Positions 1 to 7,730 of a DNA stretch of 8,226 bases are shown piece after piece (the first letter of the stretch is position 1; each line of letters opens with the position of its first letter). The DNA is from JAZDLC01 sp043802345. GTDB lineage: Bacteria; Planctomycetota; B15-G4; JADJEK01. The stretch lies in the NCBI GenBank assembly GCA_043802345.1, contig JAZDLC010000249.1:1-8226 (forward strand), read 5' to 3'. The translations under genes and the position numbers were made by a program. The notes under the pieces were generated by a model that saw only the letters and a program-made list of their open reading frames with translations, was not told the origin of the DNA and made no database searches.

Positions 1-1
1 C

Positions 2-3000
2 GATTCGAGTTTCGCGACCTGGATGGACCGGTACAACCTGGAGCGGCCAGGCGAGCTCGAGCCGGATGAGACTCCGGCGGATCTGCAGTTGCTGTTCGAT
101 CAGGGGAACGTGTTCGAGCGGAGCTTCGTGAAGCAGCTCGAGGAAGAGGGGCGGGATCTCTTCGACGCCGGGGAGGTGAAGGGTGACCGGATCGAGGCGA
201 CACGGCAGGCGCTGCTCGAGAGGCGGGAGATCATCTACCAGGGGGAGTTGCGGAAGGAGCCGTTCGCCGGCTATCCCGACTTCCTCGTTCGGGTCGATGG
301 CGAGTCCGGGCTGGGCGACTTCCATTACGAGGTCTGGGACACGAAGCTGTCCCGGCACCCGAAGCCGTCGCACCTGATCCAGCTCGCGGCGTACGCCGAC
401 ATGCTGACCGAGATCCAGGGGCGCCGGCCGGAGTTCGTGCGGGTGGTGCTCGGGACTGGCGAGAGGAAGTCGTTCCGCACCGAAGACTGCTTCTACTACT
501 ACCGGGAAGTCCGGCGGGCGTTCCTCGCCTTCATGGAGGAGTTCGATCCGAGGTGCCCTCCGCTTCCCGATCCGACCCTCGATCACTTCCACTGGCAGTC
601 ACACGCCGAGAGATACGTCGTCGAGCAGGACCACCTCGTCCAGGTAGCGGGGATCGCGCGGTCGCAGATCCGGAAGCTGGAGGAGGCCGGCATCCGCAGC
701 ATGACGGCATTGGCCGAGACTGAAGAGACGGCGATCGCCAAGCTGAGCGCGCCGATCTTCGAACGCCTGCGGGCCCAGGCGCGACTGCAGGTGCGCTCGA
801 AGGACCTCCAAGTCCCGCTGTACGAGGTGCTGCCGCGGACCGAGGAGCCTCCTTTGCATGGTTTTGAAATGCTGCCTCCGGTATCTGCCGGCGATTTCTA
901 CTTCGACATGGAGGGTTACCCGTTCCACGGTGAGCACGGCCTGGAGTATCTCTTCGGCGCCAGCTTCCTGGAGGGCGGCAAGCCTCGCTTCCGGGCCTTC
1001 TGGGGCCACGACTCGGAGGCAGAGAAGCGCGCCTTCTGTCAGTTCGTCGACTGGGCCATGGAGCGCTGGCGCGACGATCAGGCCATGCACATCTATCACT
1101 ATGCCGCCTACGAAACGCAGGCGCTCAAGCGCCTGGCCCAGGATCACATGACGAGGGAACGGGAAGTCGATCAACTCCTGCGTCGCGGGCGCTTCGTCGA
1201 CCTCTACACGGTCGCGAAGCTGTCGGTCCGGGTGGGCGAGCCGCGCTACTCGCTGAAGAACCTCGAGCACCTCTACCGCGGGCGTCGTGAGGGGGACGTG
1301 ACCACCGCGATGGACTCGGTGGTCTGGTACGCGAACTGGATCGAGAGCGGCGAGGGCCGGTCGCCCGAAGCCTCGGAGCGGCTCCGGAAGATCGAGGCGT
1401 ACAACAAGGTGGATTGCGACTCCACGCTCGAGTTGGCTGCCTGGCTGCGTGCGCGGCAGAAGGAGAGCGGCATCGCCTACGTCAGGGCGAACGAACCTCC
1501 GGAAGAAGACGAAGAGCCGGACGAGGAGCAACCCGACGCGCTCCGGCAGGAGGTCTTCGACCGGCTGACGCAGCAGGCTGGCGCCGATTCTGAAGACATC
1601 GCGACCCTGCTGTCGCAGTTGATCGGCTTCCATCGCCGGGAGGACAAGCCGAAGTGGTGGGCGGCGTTCGAGCGGACGCAGAAGACCGCCGGCGAGCTGA
1701 TGGAGGACTTCCACTGCATCGGCGGTCTCGAGCGGGCCGACGGGGAGCGTCTCCGGATTCGCCGCTCGGTCGGCTGCTGGTACCGGTTTCCGCCCGACCA
1801 GGACACGCGCATCGGACCCGATTCGAAGGTCCGCTTCGTCCATGACCCCTTCCTGCAGCCGAGCATCGAGGAGTTCGACGCGCAGCGGGGCCGGATCCTG
1901 CTGCTGGTGGGCCAGAAGAGAGCGGAAGAGCACGAGAATCCCTTCCCGACCCACACCGGACTGATGCTCGACGAGATCGTCCGGGCGGATGCGCTCGCGG
2001 AAGCCGTGCTCGAGGTGGCCCGGGGCTTCGCCGGCGGCCGACCGCTGACGCCGGCGCTCGCAACCTACCTGCGCCGGGATCCGCCCCGCATCGAGGGACA
2101 GGCCGGCGGCCCCCTGATCCAGCAGGACGAGCAGCCCGGGGACGCCCTGCCGCGGCTCGTTCCTCTGATGCGCGACACCACGCTCTGCGTGCAGGGTCCG
2201 CCCGGCAGCGGCAAGACGACGTCCGCGTCCGCGGCCATCCTGAAGCTGCTCGACGCCGGCAAGATCGTCGGCATCACCTCCAACAGCCACGCCGCCATCG
2301 AGAACCTGATGGAAGCCTGCGCCGCGCGGCGCGACTGGAGGCTCCCCTGCATCAAGGCCGAGCCGAAGCGGACGGCCGCGCTCCTCGGGCGCTGCAAGGG
2401 CGCTGTCAGCGCGACCAACAGCGTGGCCTTCGACAAACTCGGACCGGACCTGCCCCTGATCGGCGGCACCGCCTGGCTGTTCGCCCGGCCCGAGATGGTG
2501 TCGCGCCTCGACTATCTGTTCGTGGACGAGGCGGGACAGGTGTCGCTCGCGAACCTCGTCGGCATGTCCCGGGCGGCCGCCAATCTAGTGCTGATCGGCG
2601 ACCAGATGCAGCTGTCGCAGCCGACCCAGGCCTGCCATCCCGGAGACTCCGGCCTTTCCAGCCTCGATTACATGCTGCGCGAACACGCCGTGGTGCCGGA
2701 CGACCGGGGCCTGTTTCTTCGGCTCTCGTACCGGATGCACCCCGCGCTCTGCGGCTTCATCTCGAGCGCCGTCTACGAGGGACGCCTGGATTCGGCAAAG
2801 AAGCGCGAGAACCGCGTGGTCCTCGCGGACCGTCAGGCCGGGATCCGCTTCGTCCCGGTGCATCACCAGGGGAACACCCAATGCAGCACGGAAGAGGTCG
2901 ATGAGGTCGCCCGGATCATCGACGAGCTTCTCGCGACAGAGCACACCGACCTCGACGGCAAGAACCTCGGCAAGCTCCGCCCGCAGGACATCCTGGTGGT

Positions 3001-3316
3001 GGCGCCGTACAACATGCAGGTGCGGCTGCTCGAAGAGCGGCTCAAGGAAGGTGTCGCCGTCGGCACGGTCGACCGCTTCCAGGGCCAGCAGGGAAAGGTC
3101 GTGATCATCTCGATGTGCGCCAGCGACGGCAGCGAGTCACCCCGGGGCATCGACTTCCTGTTCCAGAAGAACCGCCTGAACGTCGCCCTCTCCCGGGCCC
3201 AGAGCCTGGCGATCGTGGTCGGCCATCCGGGCCTGGCGCGGACATCCTGCTCGAGGGTCGAACAGATCGAGCTGGTGAACCTGTATTGTCGGATTCTCCA
3301 GGAGGGTCAGGAGTAG
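2..3316 (+). CDS. TM0106-family RecB-like nuclease / RNase H-like exonuclease / SF1 helicase fusion (5' partial)
   Basis: Large multidomain nucleic-acid-processing enzyme, 1097 residues counted from the ATG at 23. The frame stays open to the window edge and the upstream codons (DSSFATW) look like family sequence, so the true start is probably outside the window. Domains, numbered from ATG 23: RecB-like PD-(D/E)XK nuclease at ~25-165, with D86 in PDF, E103-x-x-D106-x-K108 and a QxxxY motif (Q120-Y124); helix-hairpin-helix-like stretch at ~207-255; RNase H-like exonuclease at ~290-480, with D295/E297, an HYAAYE block (E364) and D464-C-D466; Glu/Asp-rich hinge at ~493-508; family region with HRREDKPKWW (~540); SF1 helicase with Walker A GPPGSGKTT (725-733), DEAGQ (835-839), GDQMQLSQP (from 859), RLSYRMHP (900-907), DRFQGQ (from 1017) and NRLNVALSR (1050-1058). 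All catalytic signatures look intact. Known: helicases of this type (Upf1/Dna2-like) translocate on single strands using ATP. Inferred: coupled unwinding and degradation in repair or defence. Substrate and cellular role are unknown. The usual cysteine cluster after the nuclease appears absent. Confidence 0.93.
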   Translation, partial: DSSFATWMDRYNLERPGELEPDETPADLQLLFDQGNVFERSFVKQLEEEGRDLFDAGEVKGDRIEATRQALLERREIIYQGELRKEPFAGYPDFLVRVDGESGLGDFHYEVWDTKLSRHPKPSHLIQLAAYADMLTEIQGRRPEFVRVVLGTGERKSFRTEDCFYYYREVRRAFLAFMEEFDPRCPPLPDPTLDHFHWQSHAERYVVEQDHLVQVAGIARSQIRKLEEAGIRSMTALAETEETAIAKLSAPIFERLRAQARLQVRSKDLQVPLYEVLPRTEEPPLHGFEMLPPVSAGDFYFDMEGYPFHGEHGLEYLFGASFLEGGKPRFRAFWGHDSEAEKRAFCQFVDWAMERWRDDQAMHIYHYAAYETQALKRLAQDHMTREREVDQLLRRGRFVDLYTVAKLSVRVGEPRYSLKNLEHLYRGRREGDVTTAMDSVVWYANWIESGEGRSPEASERLRKIEAYNKVDCDSTLELAAWLRARQKESGIAYVRANEPPEEDEEPDEEQPDALRQEVFDRLTQQAGADSEDIATLLSQLIGFHRREDKPKWWAAFERTQKTAGELMEDFHCIGGLERADGERLRIRRSVGCWYRFPPDQDTRIGPDSKVRFVHDPFLQPSIEEFDAQRGRILLLVGQKRAEEHENPFPTHTGLMLDEIVRADALAEAVLEVARGFAGGRPLTPALATYLRRDPPRIEGQAGGPLIQQDEQPGDALPRLVPLMRDTTLCVQGPPGSGKTTSASAAILKLLDAGKIVGITSNSHAAIENLMEACAARRDWRLPCIKAEPKRTAALLGRCKGAVSATNSVAFDKLGPDLPLIGGTAWLFARPEMVSRLDYLFVDEAGQVSLANLVGMSRAAANLVLIGDQMQLSQPTQACHPGDSGLSSLDYMLREHAVVPDDRGLFLRLSYRMHPALCGFISSAVYEGRLDSAKKRENRVVLADRQAGIRFVPVHHQGNTQCSTEEVDEVARIIDELLATEHTDLDGKNLGKLRPQDILVVAPYNMQVRLLEERLKEGVAVGTVDRFQGQQGKVVIISMCASDGSESPRGIDFLFQKNRLNVALSRAQSLAIVVGHPGLARTSCSRVEQIELVNLYCRILQEGQE

Positions 3317-3322
3317 GCTGCC

Positions 3323-4156
3323 ATGGATCTGAGTCAAAGACCGCTCTTTGAGGTTGAGGTGGCCGTGCTCGACGTGGAGACCACGGGGCTGTCGCCGCCG
3401 TGCGGCGATCGGGTGGTCGAGATCGCGGTGGTGACGGGTGGGCTCGAGGGGGAGCCGGAGTGTTGGTCGAGTCTGGTCTACCCGGAGCAGCCGATGGATC
3501 TGGGGGCTTCTGAGGTCAACGGGATCACGGATGAAGACCTGGAGGGGAAGCCGATCTTTGGCGCCATCCTGGCGGACCTGCGGCAACGGCTCGAGGGCCG
3601 GGTGATCGTGGCGCACAACGCGCCGTTCGACTTGGGGTTTCTCGCTGCGGAGTACGAGCGGGCGGGCGAGGAGTTCGAGGCGGGTGTGGTGTTCGACACC
3701 TTGTCACTGGCCCGCCGCTGCTACCACTTCGGCGGCAACAGCCTGGGCAACATCCTGCGGCAACTGAACATCCGAAACCGTGATGAGCACCGGGCGCTGG
3801 GCGACGCGCGGGCGACGTTCGAGGTCTACCGGCGGTTTGCGGCCGACCTCGAAGCGAGTCATCCCACGGTGGGCGACTGGCTCACGGCACAGGGCGGGCC
3901 GGGATGGAAGCGCGGACCGGATGCGCCGGAATTGCCGGAAGACCATCCGTTGCTCGAGGCACTCAGAGAAGAGTCCGCCGTGCGCGTCCGTTACACCGAC
4001 GGCCGCGGTGCGGTTACCGAGCGGGAACTCGTGCCGCTCCGGATCTCCGGCCTCTACCTCACCGCCTGGTGCTGCCTGCGCGCAGGCGAACGGAGCTTCC
4101 GAGTGGACCGGGTCGAGGTCTTGGGATCTGAGGACAAGGGCGCGCGAGACGCCTGA
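3323..4156 (+). CDS. DnaQ-like 3'-5' exonuclease with C-terminal WYL-like domain
   Basis: 277-residue cytoplasmic protein of the DEDDh exonuclease superfamily (DNA polymerase III epsilon / DnaQ type), expected to remove nucleotides from 3' ends with two metal ions. The metal ligands and general base are visible: Exo I D17 and E19 in LDVETTG, Exo II D103 in AHNAPFD, Exo III H156 and D161 in HRALGD. VNGITDEDL (65-73) and the SLARR helix (128-132) are typical of the family. The exonuclease fold ends near residue 178. Residues ~212-268 (VRVRYTDGRG, PLRISGLYLTAWC, RSFRVDRVEV) follow the pattern of the second half of WYL domains, which sense ligands or nucleic acid in bacterial regulators. That assignment is weaker than the exonuclease. 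The start follows the upstream stop by 6 nt and has AGGAG at 3309-3313, nine bases before the ATG, which suggests translational coupling. It is not a replicative epsilon subunit by context; a repair or defence accessory role is inferred. Confidence 0.92.
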   Translation: MDLSQRPLFEVEVAVLDVETTGLSPPCGDRVVEIAVVTGGLEGEPECWSSLVYPEQPMDLGASEVNGITDEDLEGKPIFGAILADLRQRLEGRVIVAHNAPFDLGFLAAEYERAGEEFEAGVVFDTLSLARRCYHFGGNSLGNILRQLNIRNRDEHRALGDARATFEVYRRFAADLEASHPTVGDWLTAQGGPGWKRGPDAPELPEDHPLLEALREESAVRVRYTDGRGAVTERELVPLRISGLYLTAWCCLRAGERSFRVDRVEVLGSEDKGARDA

Positions 4157-4172
4157 GAACAGGGAGAGTGCC

Positions 4173-4487
4173 ATGGGAGCAATGTCGATCTACCGCTGCG
4201 GCGCCTGCGGCTACGAAGCCACGGTCTGCGGGCGCCGGGATCTCGGCATGCTCGTGGAAGTGGAGACACGTGTCTGCACAGAGTGCAGGGCTGTGGTGGA
4301 TGTGGCGCTCGGCCGTCCAGCCCTTGATTCGAAGGCGGACGAGGAATCCATGCCGCCGCTCGGCCCCCTGCGTCAGTGTCCCTATTGCGAACGCCCCGTG
4401 ACTCAGGTCTGGCCGGCCGATCGCCCCTGCCCACGTTGCGACGGGACCATGGACAGCTCTCAAGAGTCGCTGATTCTCTGGGACTGA
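4173..4487 (+). CDS. Small double zinc-ribbon protein of unknown function
   Basis: 104-residue protein with four CxxC knuckles: C9/C12, C35/C38, C69/C72 and C86/C89. They pair naturally into two treble-clef/zinc-ribbon units, the first opening YRCGACGYEA and the second CPYC...CPRC and ending in a WD tail. An extra cysteine sits at C19. It has no signal peptide or membrane segment. The start at 4173 is chosen because AGGGAG lies at 4161-4166, six bases upstream, and because both ribbons lie wholly downstream of it; the frame is open further upstream only because it overlaps the exonuclease gene. The gene begins 16 nt after the exonuclease stop, so it is likely the third gene of that operon. 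Zinc ribbons bind nucleic acid or proteins, so an adaptor for the two upstream nucleases is possible, but this is inference. I recall similar small two-ribbon hypothetical proteins in other bacteria without an assigned function. Confidence 0.85.
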   Translation: MGAMSIYRCGACGYEATVCGRRDLGMLVEVETRVCTECRAVVDVALGRPALDSKADEESMPPLGPLRQCPYCERPVTQVWPADRPCPRCDGTMDSSQESLILWD

Positions 4488-4499
4488 CCAGGCGGAAGG

Positions 4500-4863
4500 G
4501 GTGAACCTCTCGTTGGGCAACATCTGCTACACAGTGGCCGGTTATTCGAGGAACCGGGTCTCTTCTGCTGGATGCGCGAGAAGAAGCAATCGAACGCGGA
4601 AGTCGACGACATCATCGCGATTGGCGAGACTCTGGTGCCGGTCGAGGTGAAGGCTGGAAAGACCGGCCGGTTGAAGTCGCTCCACCGTCTTTCTGCGCGA
4701 GAAGCAACGGAGCTTCGGGTTGCGCTTCAACGCGGACGCGCCCTCGCTTCTCGATGCGGAGACCAGCCTCTCTGACGGCGTACAGAAGCCGTTCCGCCTG
4801 CTGTCGCTGCCGTTCTACCTGGTCGGCCAGGCGCGCCGGTTGTGCAGGGAGTGCATCCCCTAG
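4500..4863 (+). pseudogene. Truncated, frameshifted relic of an AAA ATPase / DUF4143 protein (C-terminal part only)
   Basis: Non-functional remnant of the ATPase family whose C-terminal DUF4143 domain has a PD-(D/E)XK-like fold. In one frame (codons from 4503) one reads EPLVGQHLL, FEEPGLFCWMREKKQSNAEV and VPVEVKAGKTGRLKSLHR up to about 4688. The continuation FLREKQRSFGLRFNADAPS, LLDAETSLSDG and PFRLLSLPFYLVGQARRL is in the +1 frame from about 4690 to the TAG at 4861-4863. Between His (4683-4685) and Phe (4690-4692) there are four bases where three are expected, so one base seems to have been gained. The N-terminal AAA domain (Walker A and B), normally some 250 residues, is completely missing. 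Homology starts within about 15 nt of the zinc-ribbon stop, with no start codon or ribosome site of its own. Repairing the frameshift would still leave only ~120 residues. Family members occur as many paralogues in sporadic bacterial genomes. The family assignment comes from remembered family sequence, not a search. Confidence 0.82.
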
Positions 4864-5051
4864 ATGCCGAATGAACCGTACGCTTCTTCTTTCAGACCGA
4901 AACCATGATCAGCACGTTCTTTGCGAAACTTCAAGAGCGGCGCGGCCGGCCCTTGGCATGGCCGGGGCTGGAGCATTCGCGAAAGATCGGTAATCTCGGG
5001 CGCCATGGACCGGACCATCAGCCCGTGGTTGGAGGCCGTTTGGAGCGAAGG
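4864..5051 (+). other. Inter-operon segment, no supported gene
   Basis: This 188-nt segment lies between the DUF4143 relic and the preferred start of the helical-repeat gene. The reading frame of the downstream gene is open through it back to an ATG at 4905, but third-position GC there is about 67% by my hand count (33 of 49 codons), lower than in the body of the neighbouring genes. The encoded 49 residues look like no domain, and the 4905 ATG lacks a Shine-Dalgarno sequence. It is therefore more likely leader or decayed sequence. It should hold the promoter of the right-hand operon if that has one, but I see no convincing -35/-10 pair. A 6-bp hairpin (CCGGCC/GGCCGG, 4946-4965) has no T-run and is not called a terminator. 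Confidence 0.5.
5042..5045 (+). promoter_or_regulatory. Shine-Dalgarno (GGAG) supporting start at 5052
   Basis: GGAG lies six bases before the in-frame ATG at 5052, a good distance. The alternative ATG at 4905 has only a pyrimidine-rich and A-rich stretch before it, and the tandem ATGs at 5142/5145 have no better site. This motif is the main reason for preferring 5052. Confidence 0.5.
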
Positions 5052-7715
5052 ATGCTCGGCGAAGAGAAGCAAATAGACGGCACCAGGCGCGATCAACCAC
5101 CGGCCGAGGAGTCCGGCGTCATCGGCCGGACGAGAGCCGAGATGATGCGCCTGATCCGCAGGGGCAAGCACCAGAAGGCTCTCAACGTCGCCAAGCGTGC
5201 CCACAAGCAACTCGCCTCGGCGGCATCCGAGACCCTGCTGGTGGAGGCGTATACGGCGAGGCTCGAGGGACTGTCGGCAGCGGGCCTCCACCAGGAGGCG
5301 GCCGCCCTCGCCGATCTGGTGGCCGCTCGGTTCGGGGCGAAGCTCCCTCGCTTCGAGGAGCTACGCCTCGTCGAGATGGTGCGCGGCGGCAAGCTGGACG
5401 AGGTGCTGCGGCCTCTGACCGACCCGGAGATCGCTCCGGAGCAACGGACCTTCCTCGAGAATCTGATCAAGCGCGAGCTGCTCGATCCGGCCATGCTGGC
5501 GCGCTCAGCGGCCTTGTCCCAGGACCATCCCCTGAAAGCCGGCGCCGCGGCCCTCGCCAGGGCCTTTGAGGCCGTCACGAGCGGGCCGGTCCCGGACGCT
5601 GAGACCGAACTCCGGGAGATCTCGCGCCGCAGCCCACTGGCCCCCTGGAAGCACCTCGTGCGAGCCATCGCCTGCTTCTATCGCAACGAGGATGCGAAGT
5701 GTGAGAGGCATCTGCTGGCCATCGACGAGGAAGCCTCGCCCGCTCGGCTGATTCCGGCCATTCGCGCCCTATTGAACGGCCAGCAGGCGCAGGCGGGCAC
5801 TCTGGCGAAGGAGCGTCTGCGGACAGCGGTCCACGGCAGCCGGACGGGGCTGCGGAGCGCTTTTGAAAGACTCGACGACGCCCTGTCCCGGCGAGATCTG
5901 AAAGGATCTTTCAGGCTCATCAAGGACGCGGTGGCGGAGTGTCGGCGAGTGTGTCCGGAGCTGGTCGCACAGCTCCAGCAGCAGATCTCGGTACGGTGCT
6001 GGCTGCTCGAACTCCCATTCGAGCGGCTCCGTCGAGCCATGGGCGGCCCGGCGCTCAAGGACGCTCAGTTCTGGCGCCTCTTTGCCCGGGCCCACGAGCG
6101 GAATGGTTTGATTCTGCAGGCGTGTGGCGTGTGGGAGGAGTTCCGGCGCAGCGCCATTGCGCAGGGCTGGTTCAAGGCCGAAGGAGTGGAGGAGGCAGCG
6201 ATCTACCTCCACATGGCGAGCCTCCTGCACGCGTTCGGGCCGAAAGAACTCGCGCGGGTACGCCCTTTCGCCGAGAAGGACTTCCCGAGCTATCACGACT
6301 ACTACGTGGACCAACCGCCTTCGGTTCGGGCCGCCGCTCCCGAGGAAGGGGTTGCCCCCGACCTCTACTTCCTCTACCCCGAGAGCCTCTTCGAGCGGGC
6401 CACCCGCATGGATCCCCACCCGGAGACTTTCCGACGATGCCTCGAGTGGGCGCGAAACGGCATGGTCCCCTGGAGAAGGAGTGACGGGATCGCCCAGGCC
6501 TGGCACGAGGCGGCGCCGGCAGACCCGCGACCGCTCCTGTACCTCATCGAGTCGGCGGAAAAGAGGAGGGCCTTCAAGAAGGCTCTCGGACACCTCCAAG
6601 AGGCAGAGCGGGCGAATCTTCTGGACCCGGAGGTGCGCCGGGCCGGGATTCGTCTCGAACTCGCCAGGTTCCGGCGGCACATTCAGCAGCGAAAACCTCA
6701 CCTGGCGGCCAAAGACCTGACACGCCTCGCGACGCTCCCCGAGTTCGGGAAAGGAGATCGCCCGGCGCTGCTCGAGGCCCTGAGGTGGATCCAGGTGACA
6801 ATACGCGATGGCAAGGAGGCGGGTCGCGAATTGCAGGATCGAGTTTGCCAGCTTCTCGATGGCGCTGAGGCGGGCATCCTCCTCCTGCGCGGCGCGGCGG
6901 ATTGGTGCGGCTTGCCTCATGGCCAGTGGCCGGCCGAGCCCAGAATGCCGAAGTCCCGCGGACAGAAAGAACTGCTCCCGGCCGCTACCAGGGCGTGTGT
7001 GCTTGGCCACTCCATTGGCATCTCGATCCCGATCCCAAGGGGCTGGCGCAAGACACTCGAGGCGGAGCTGGCCGCCCCGTCATGTCGGGTAGATGGTCAC
7101 GGGCTGCGCTGTCTTGCCGAGGCAGCCGTGGAGGAGGAAGCATGGAGCCTGGCCTACTCTGCCTCCGGCGCCGGGCTGCGGCAGGGTGGAGCCCCGGTCG
7201 CGCGCTTCCTGCTGCTGCGCGCCCGCAGCCTGCCGGTCTGGTTCGTTGAACGGCTCCACGAATGCCTGGCCGTGGTGACCGAGCTGGCGCGCCGACAGGG
7301 CGACGCGAAGCTGGTCGAGGAGGCAAACGAGCTGCGCCGCTACAACGGCCTCGACGAGTTCGGGCGATGGAGAGATCCGCCGGGAAACACGAGCCCCGCC
7401 CTGAATCAGGAGACGGTGGAAGAGCTGCTCTCCCGTGAGAGGAAGGCGCTGAAGTACCCGGAAAACGACAGATACAGGGGCGTGGACTTCGGTCCCGATG
7501 ACGCCGGCGAGGACGATCTCCTTCCCGGTCTCGAACTGGAGTCCTCTTTCCCTCCGGAGGTCTTCAAACAACTACTGGAGCTTCTCGGTGAGGTCGCTGA
7601 CGAGTCGCCGGAATCCGGGCCCGGGCGCTCGCAGAGGCAGCTGACGTTGGAGGACCTCCTTGACGGTCCACCGCCACCTCGCAAGACCCGCCGTCGCGGG
7701 CGCAAGAAGAACTGA
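5052..7715 (+). CDS. Large alpha-helical (TPR-like) repeat protein of unknown function
   Basis: 887 residues from ATG 5052; an in-frame ATG at 4905 would give 936, and ATGs at 5142/5145 would begin right at the first clear helix. The protein is almost wholly helical and rich in Ala, Leu, Arg and Glu. The N-terminal part (RGKHQKALNVAKRAHKQL, then LLVEAYTARLEGL) has the paired-helix spacing of TPR/SEL1-type solenoids, and similar helix pairs recur irregularly, for example KKALGHLQEAERANLLDP. A middle segment contains an aromatic-rich patch (SYHDYYVDQ, DLYFLYPESLFERA). An acidic stretch (DFGPDDAGEDDLLPGLELE) precedes a short C-terminal tail that is strongly basic (PRKTRRRGRKK) and could bind nucleic acid or an acidic partner. 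No signal peptide, membrane segment or catalytic motif is seen. It is followed 15 nt later by a J-domain-like gene, so a scaffolding or client-recruiting role in a chaperone complex is inferred. I do not recognise a named family. Confidence 0.85.
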   Translation: MLGEEKQIDGTRRDQPPAEESGVIGRTRAEMMRLIRRGKHQKALNVAKRAHKQLASAASETLLVEAYTARLEGLSAAGLHQEAAALADLVAARFGAKLPRFEELRLVEMVRGGKLDEVLRPLTDPEIAPEQRTFLENLIKRELLDPAMLARSAALSQDHPLKAGAAALARAFEAVTSGPVPDAETELREISRRSPLAPWKHLVRAIACFYRNEDAKCERHLLAIDEEASPARLIPAIRALLNGQQAQAGTLAKERLRTAVHGSRTGLRSAFERLDDALSRRDLKGSFRLIKDAVAECRRVCPELVAQLQQQISVRCWLLELPFERLRRAMGGPALKDAQFWRLFARAHERNGLILQACGVWEEFRRSAIAQGWFKAEGVEEAAIYLHMASLLHAFGPKELARVRPFAEKDFPSYHDYYVDQPPSVRAAAPEEGVAPDLYFLYPESLFERATRMDPHPETFRRCLEWARNGMVPWRRSDGIAQAWHEAAPADPRPLLYLIESAEKRRAFKKALGHLQEAERANLLDPEVRRAGIRLELARFRRHIQQRKPHLAAKDLTRLATLPEFGKGDRPALLEALRWIQVTIRDGKEAGRELQDRVCQLLDGAEAGILLLRGAADWCGLPHGQWPAEPRMPKSRGQKELLPAATRACVLGHSIGISIPIPRGWRKTLEAELAAPSCRVDGHGLRCLAEAAVEEEAWSLAYSASGAGLRQGGAPVARFLLLRARSLPVWFVERLHECLAVVTELARRQGDAKLVEEANELRRYNGLDEFGRWRDPPGNTSPALNQETVEELLSRERKALKYPENDRYRGVDFGPDDAGEDDLLPGLELESSFPPEVFKQLLELLGEVADESPESGPGRSQRQLTLEDLLDGPPPPRKTRRRGRKKN

Positions 7716-7730
7716 TCAAAGAGGAGCATC

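Noticed and set aside
599..2290. 563-codon open frame on the - strand inside the nuclease-helicase gene
   Set aside because: It lies wholly opposite a gene with clear domains and motifs, its translation resembles no domain, and long antisense frames are expected in high-GC coding DNA.
3780..4172. Upstream extension of the zinc-ribbon frame into the exonuclease gene
   Set aside because: The extension overlaps the exonuclease gene, shows no domain, and the ribosome site fits the ATG at 4173.
4572..4775. Short + strand frame of 67 codons read as a separate gene
   Set aside because: Its first half is DUF4143 sequence without the domain's beginning, and after the frameshift the residues are out-of-frame noise. 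It is part of the pseudogene.
4946..4965. Hairpin CCGGCC/GGCCGG with 8-nt loop as a terminator
   Set aside because: Only six base pairs in GC-rich DNA and no following T-run.
4860..5291. 143-codon - strand frame covering the inter-operon segment
   Set aside because: It overlaps both the relic end and the start of the helical-repeat gene, has no recognisable motif, and has no clear ribosome site that I could find.
5898..5914. Perfect inverted repeat CTGAAAG-GAT-CTTTCAG
   Set aside because: It lies within the helical-repeat coding sequence with normal reading through it. A single 7-bp arm pair is compatible with chance, though it could be an intragenic operator.
5769..7010. 413-codon open frame on the - strand inside the helical-repeat gene
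   Set aside because: Same reason: an antisense shadow of a gene with regular helical composition and a sound operon position.
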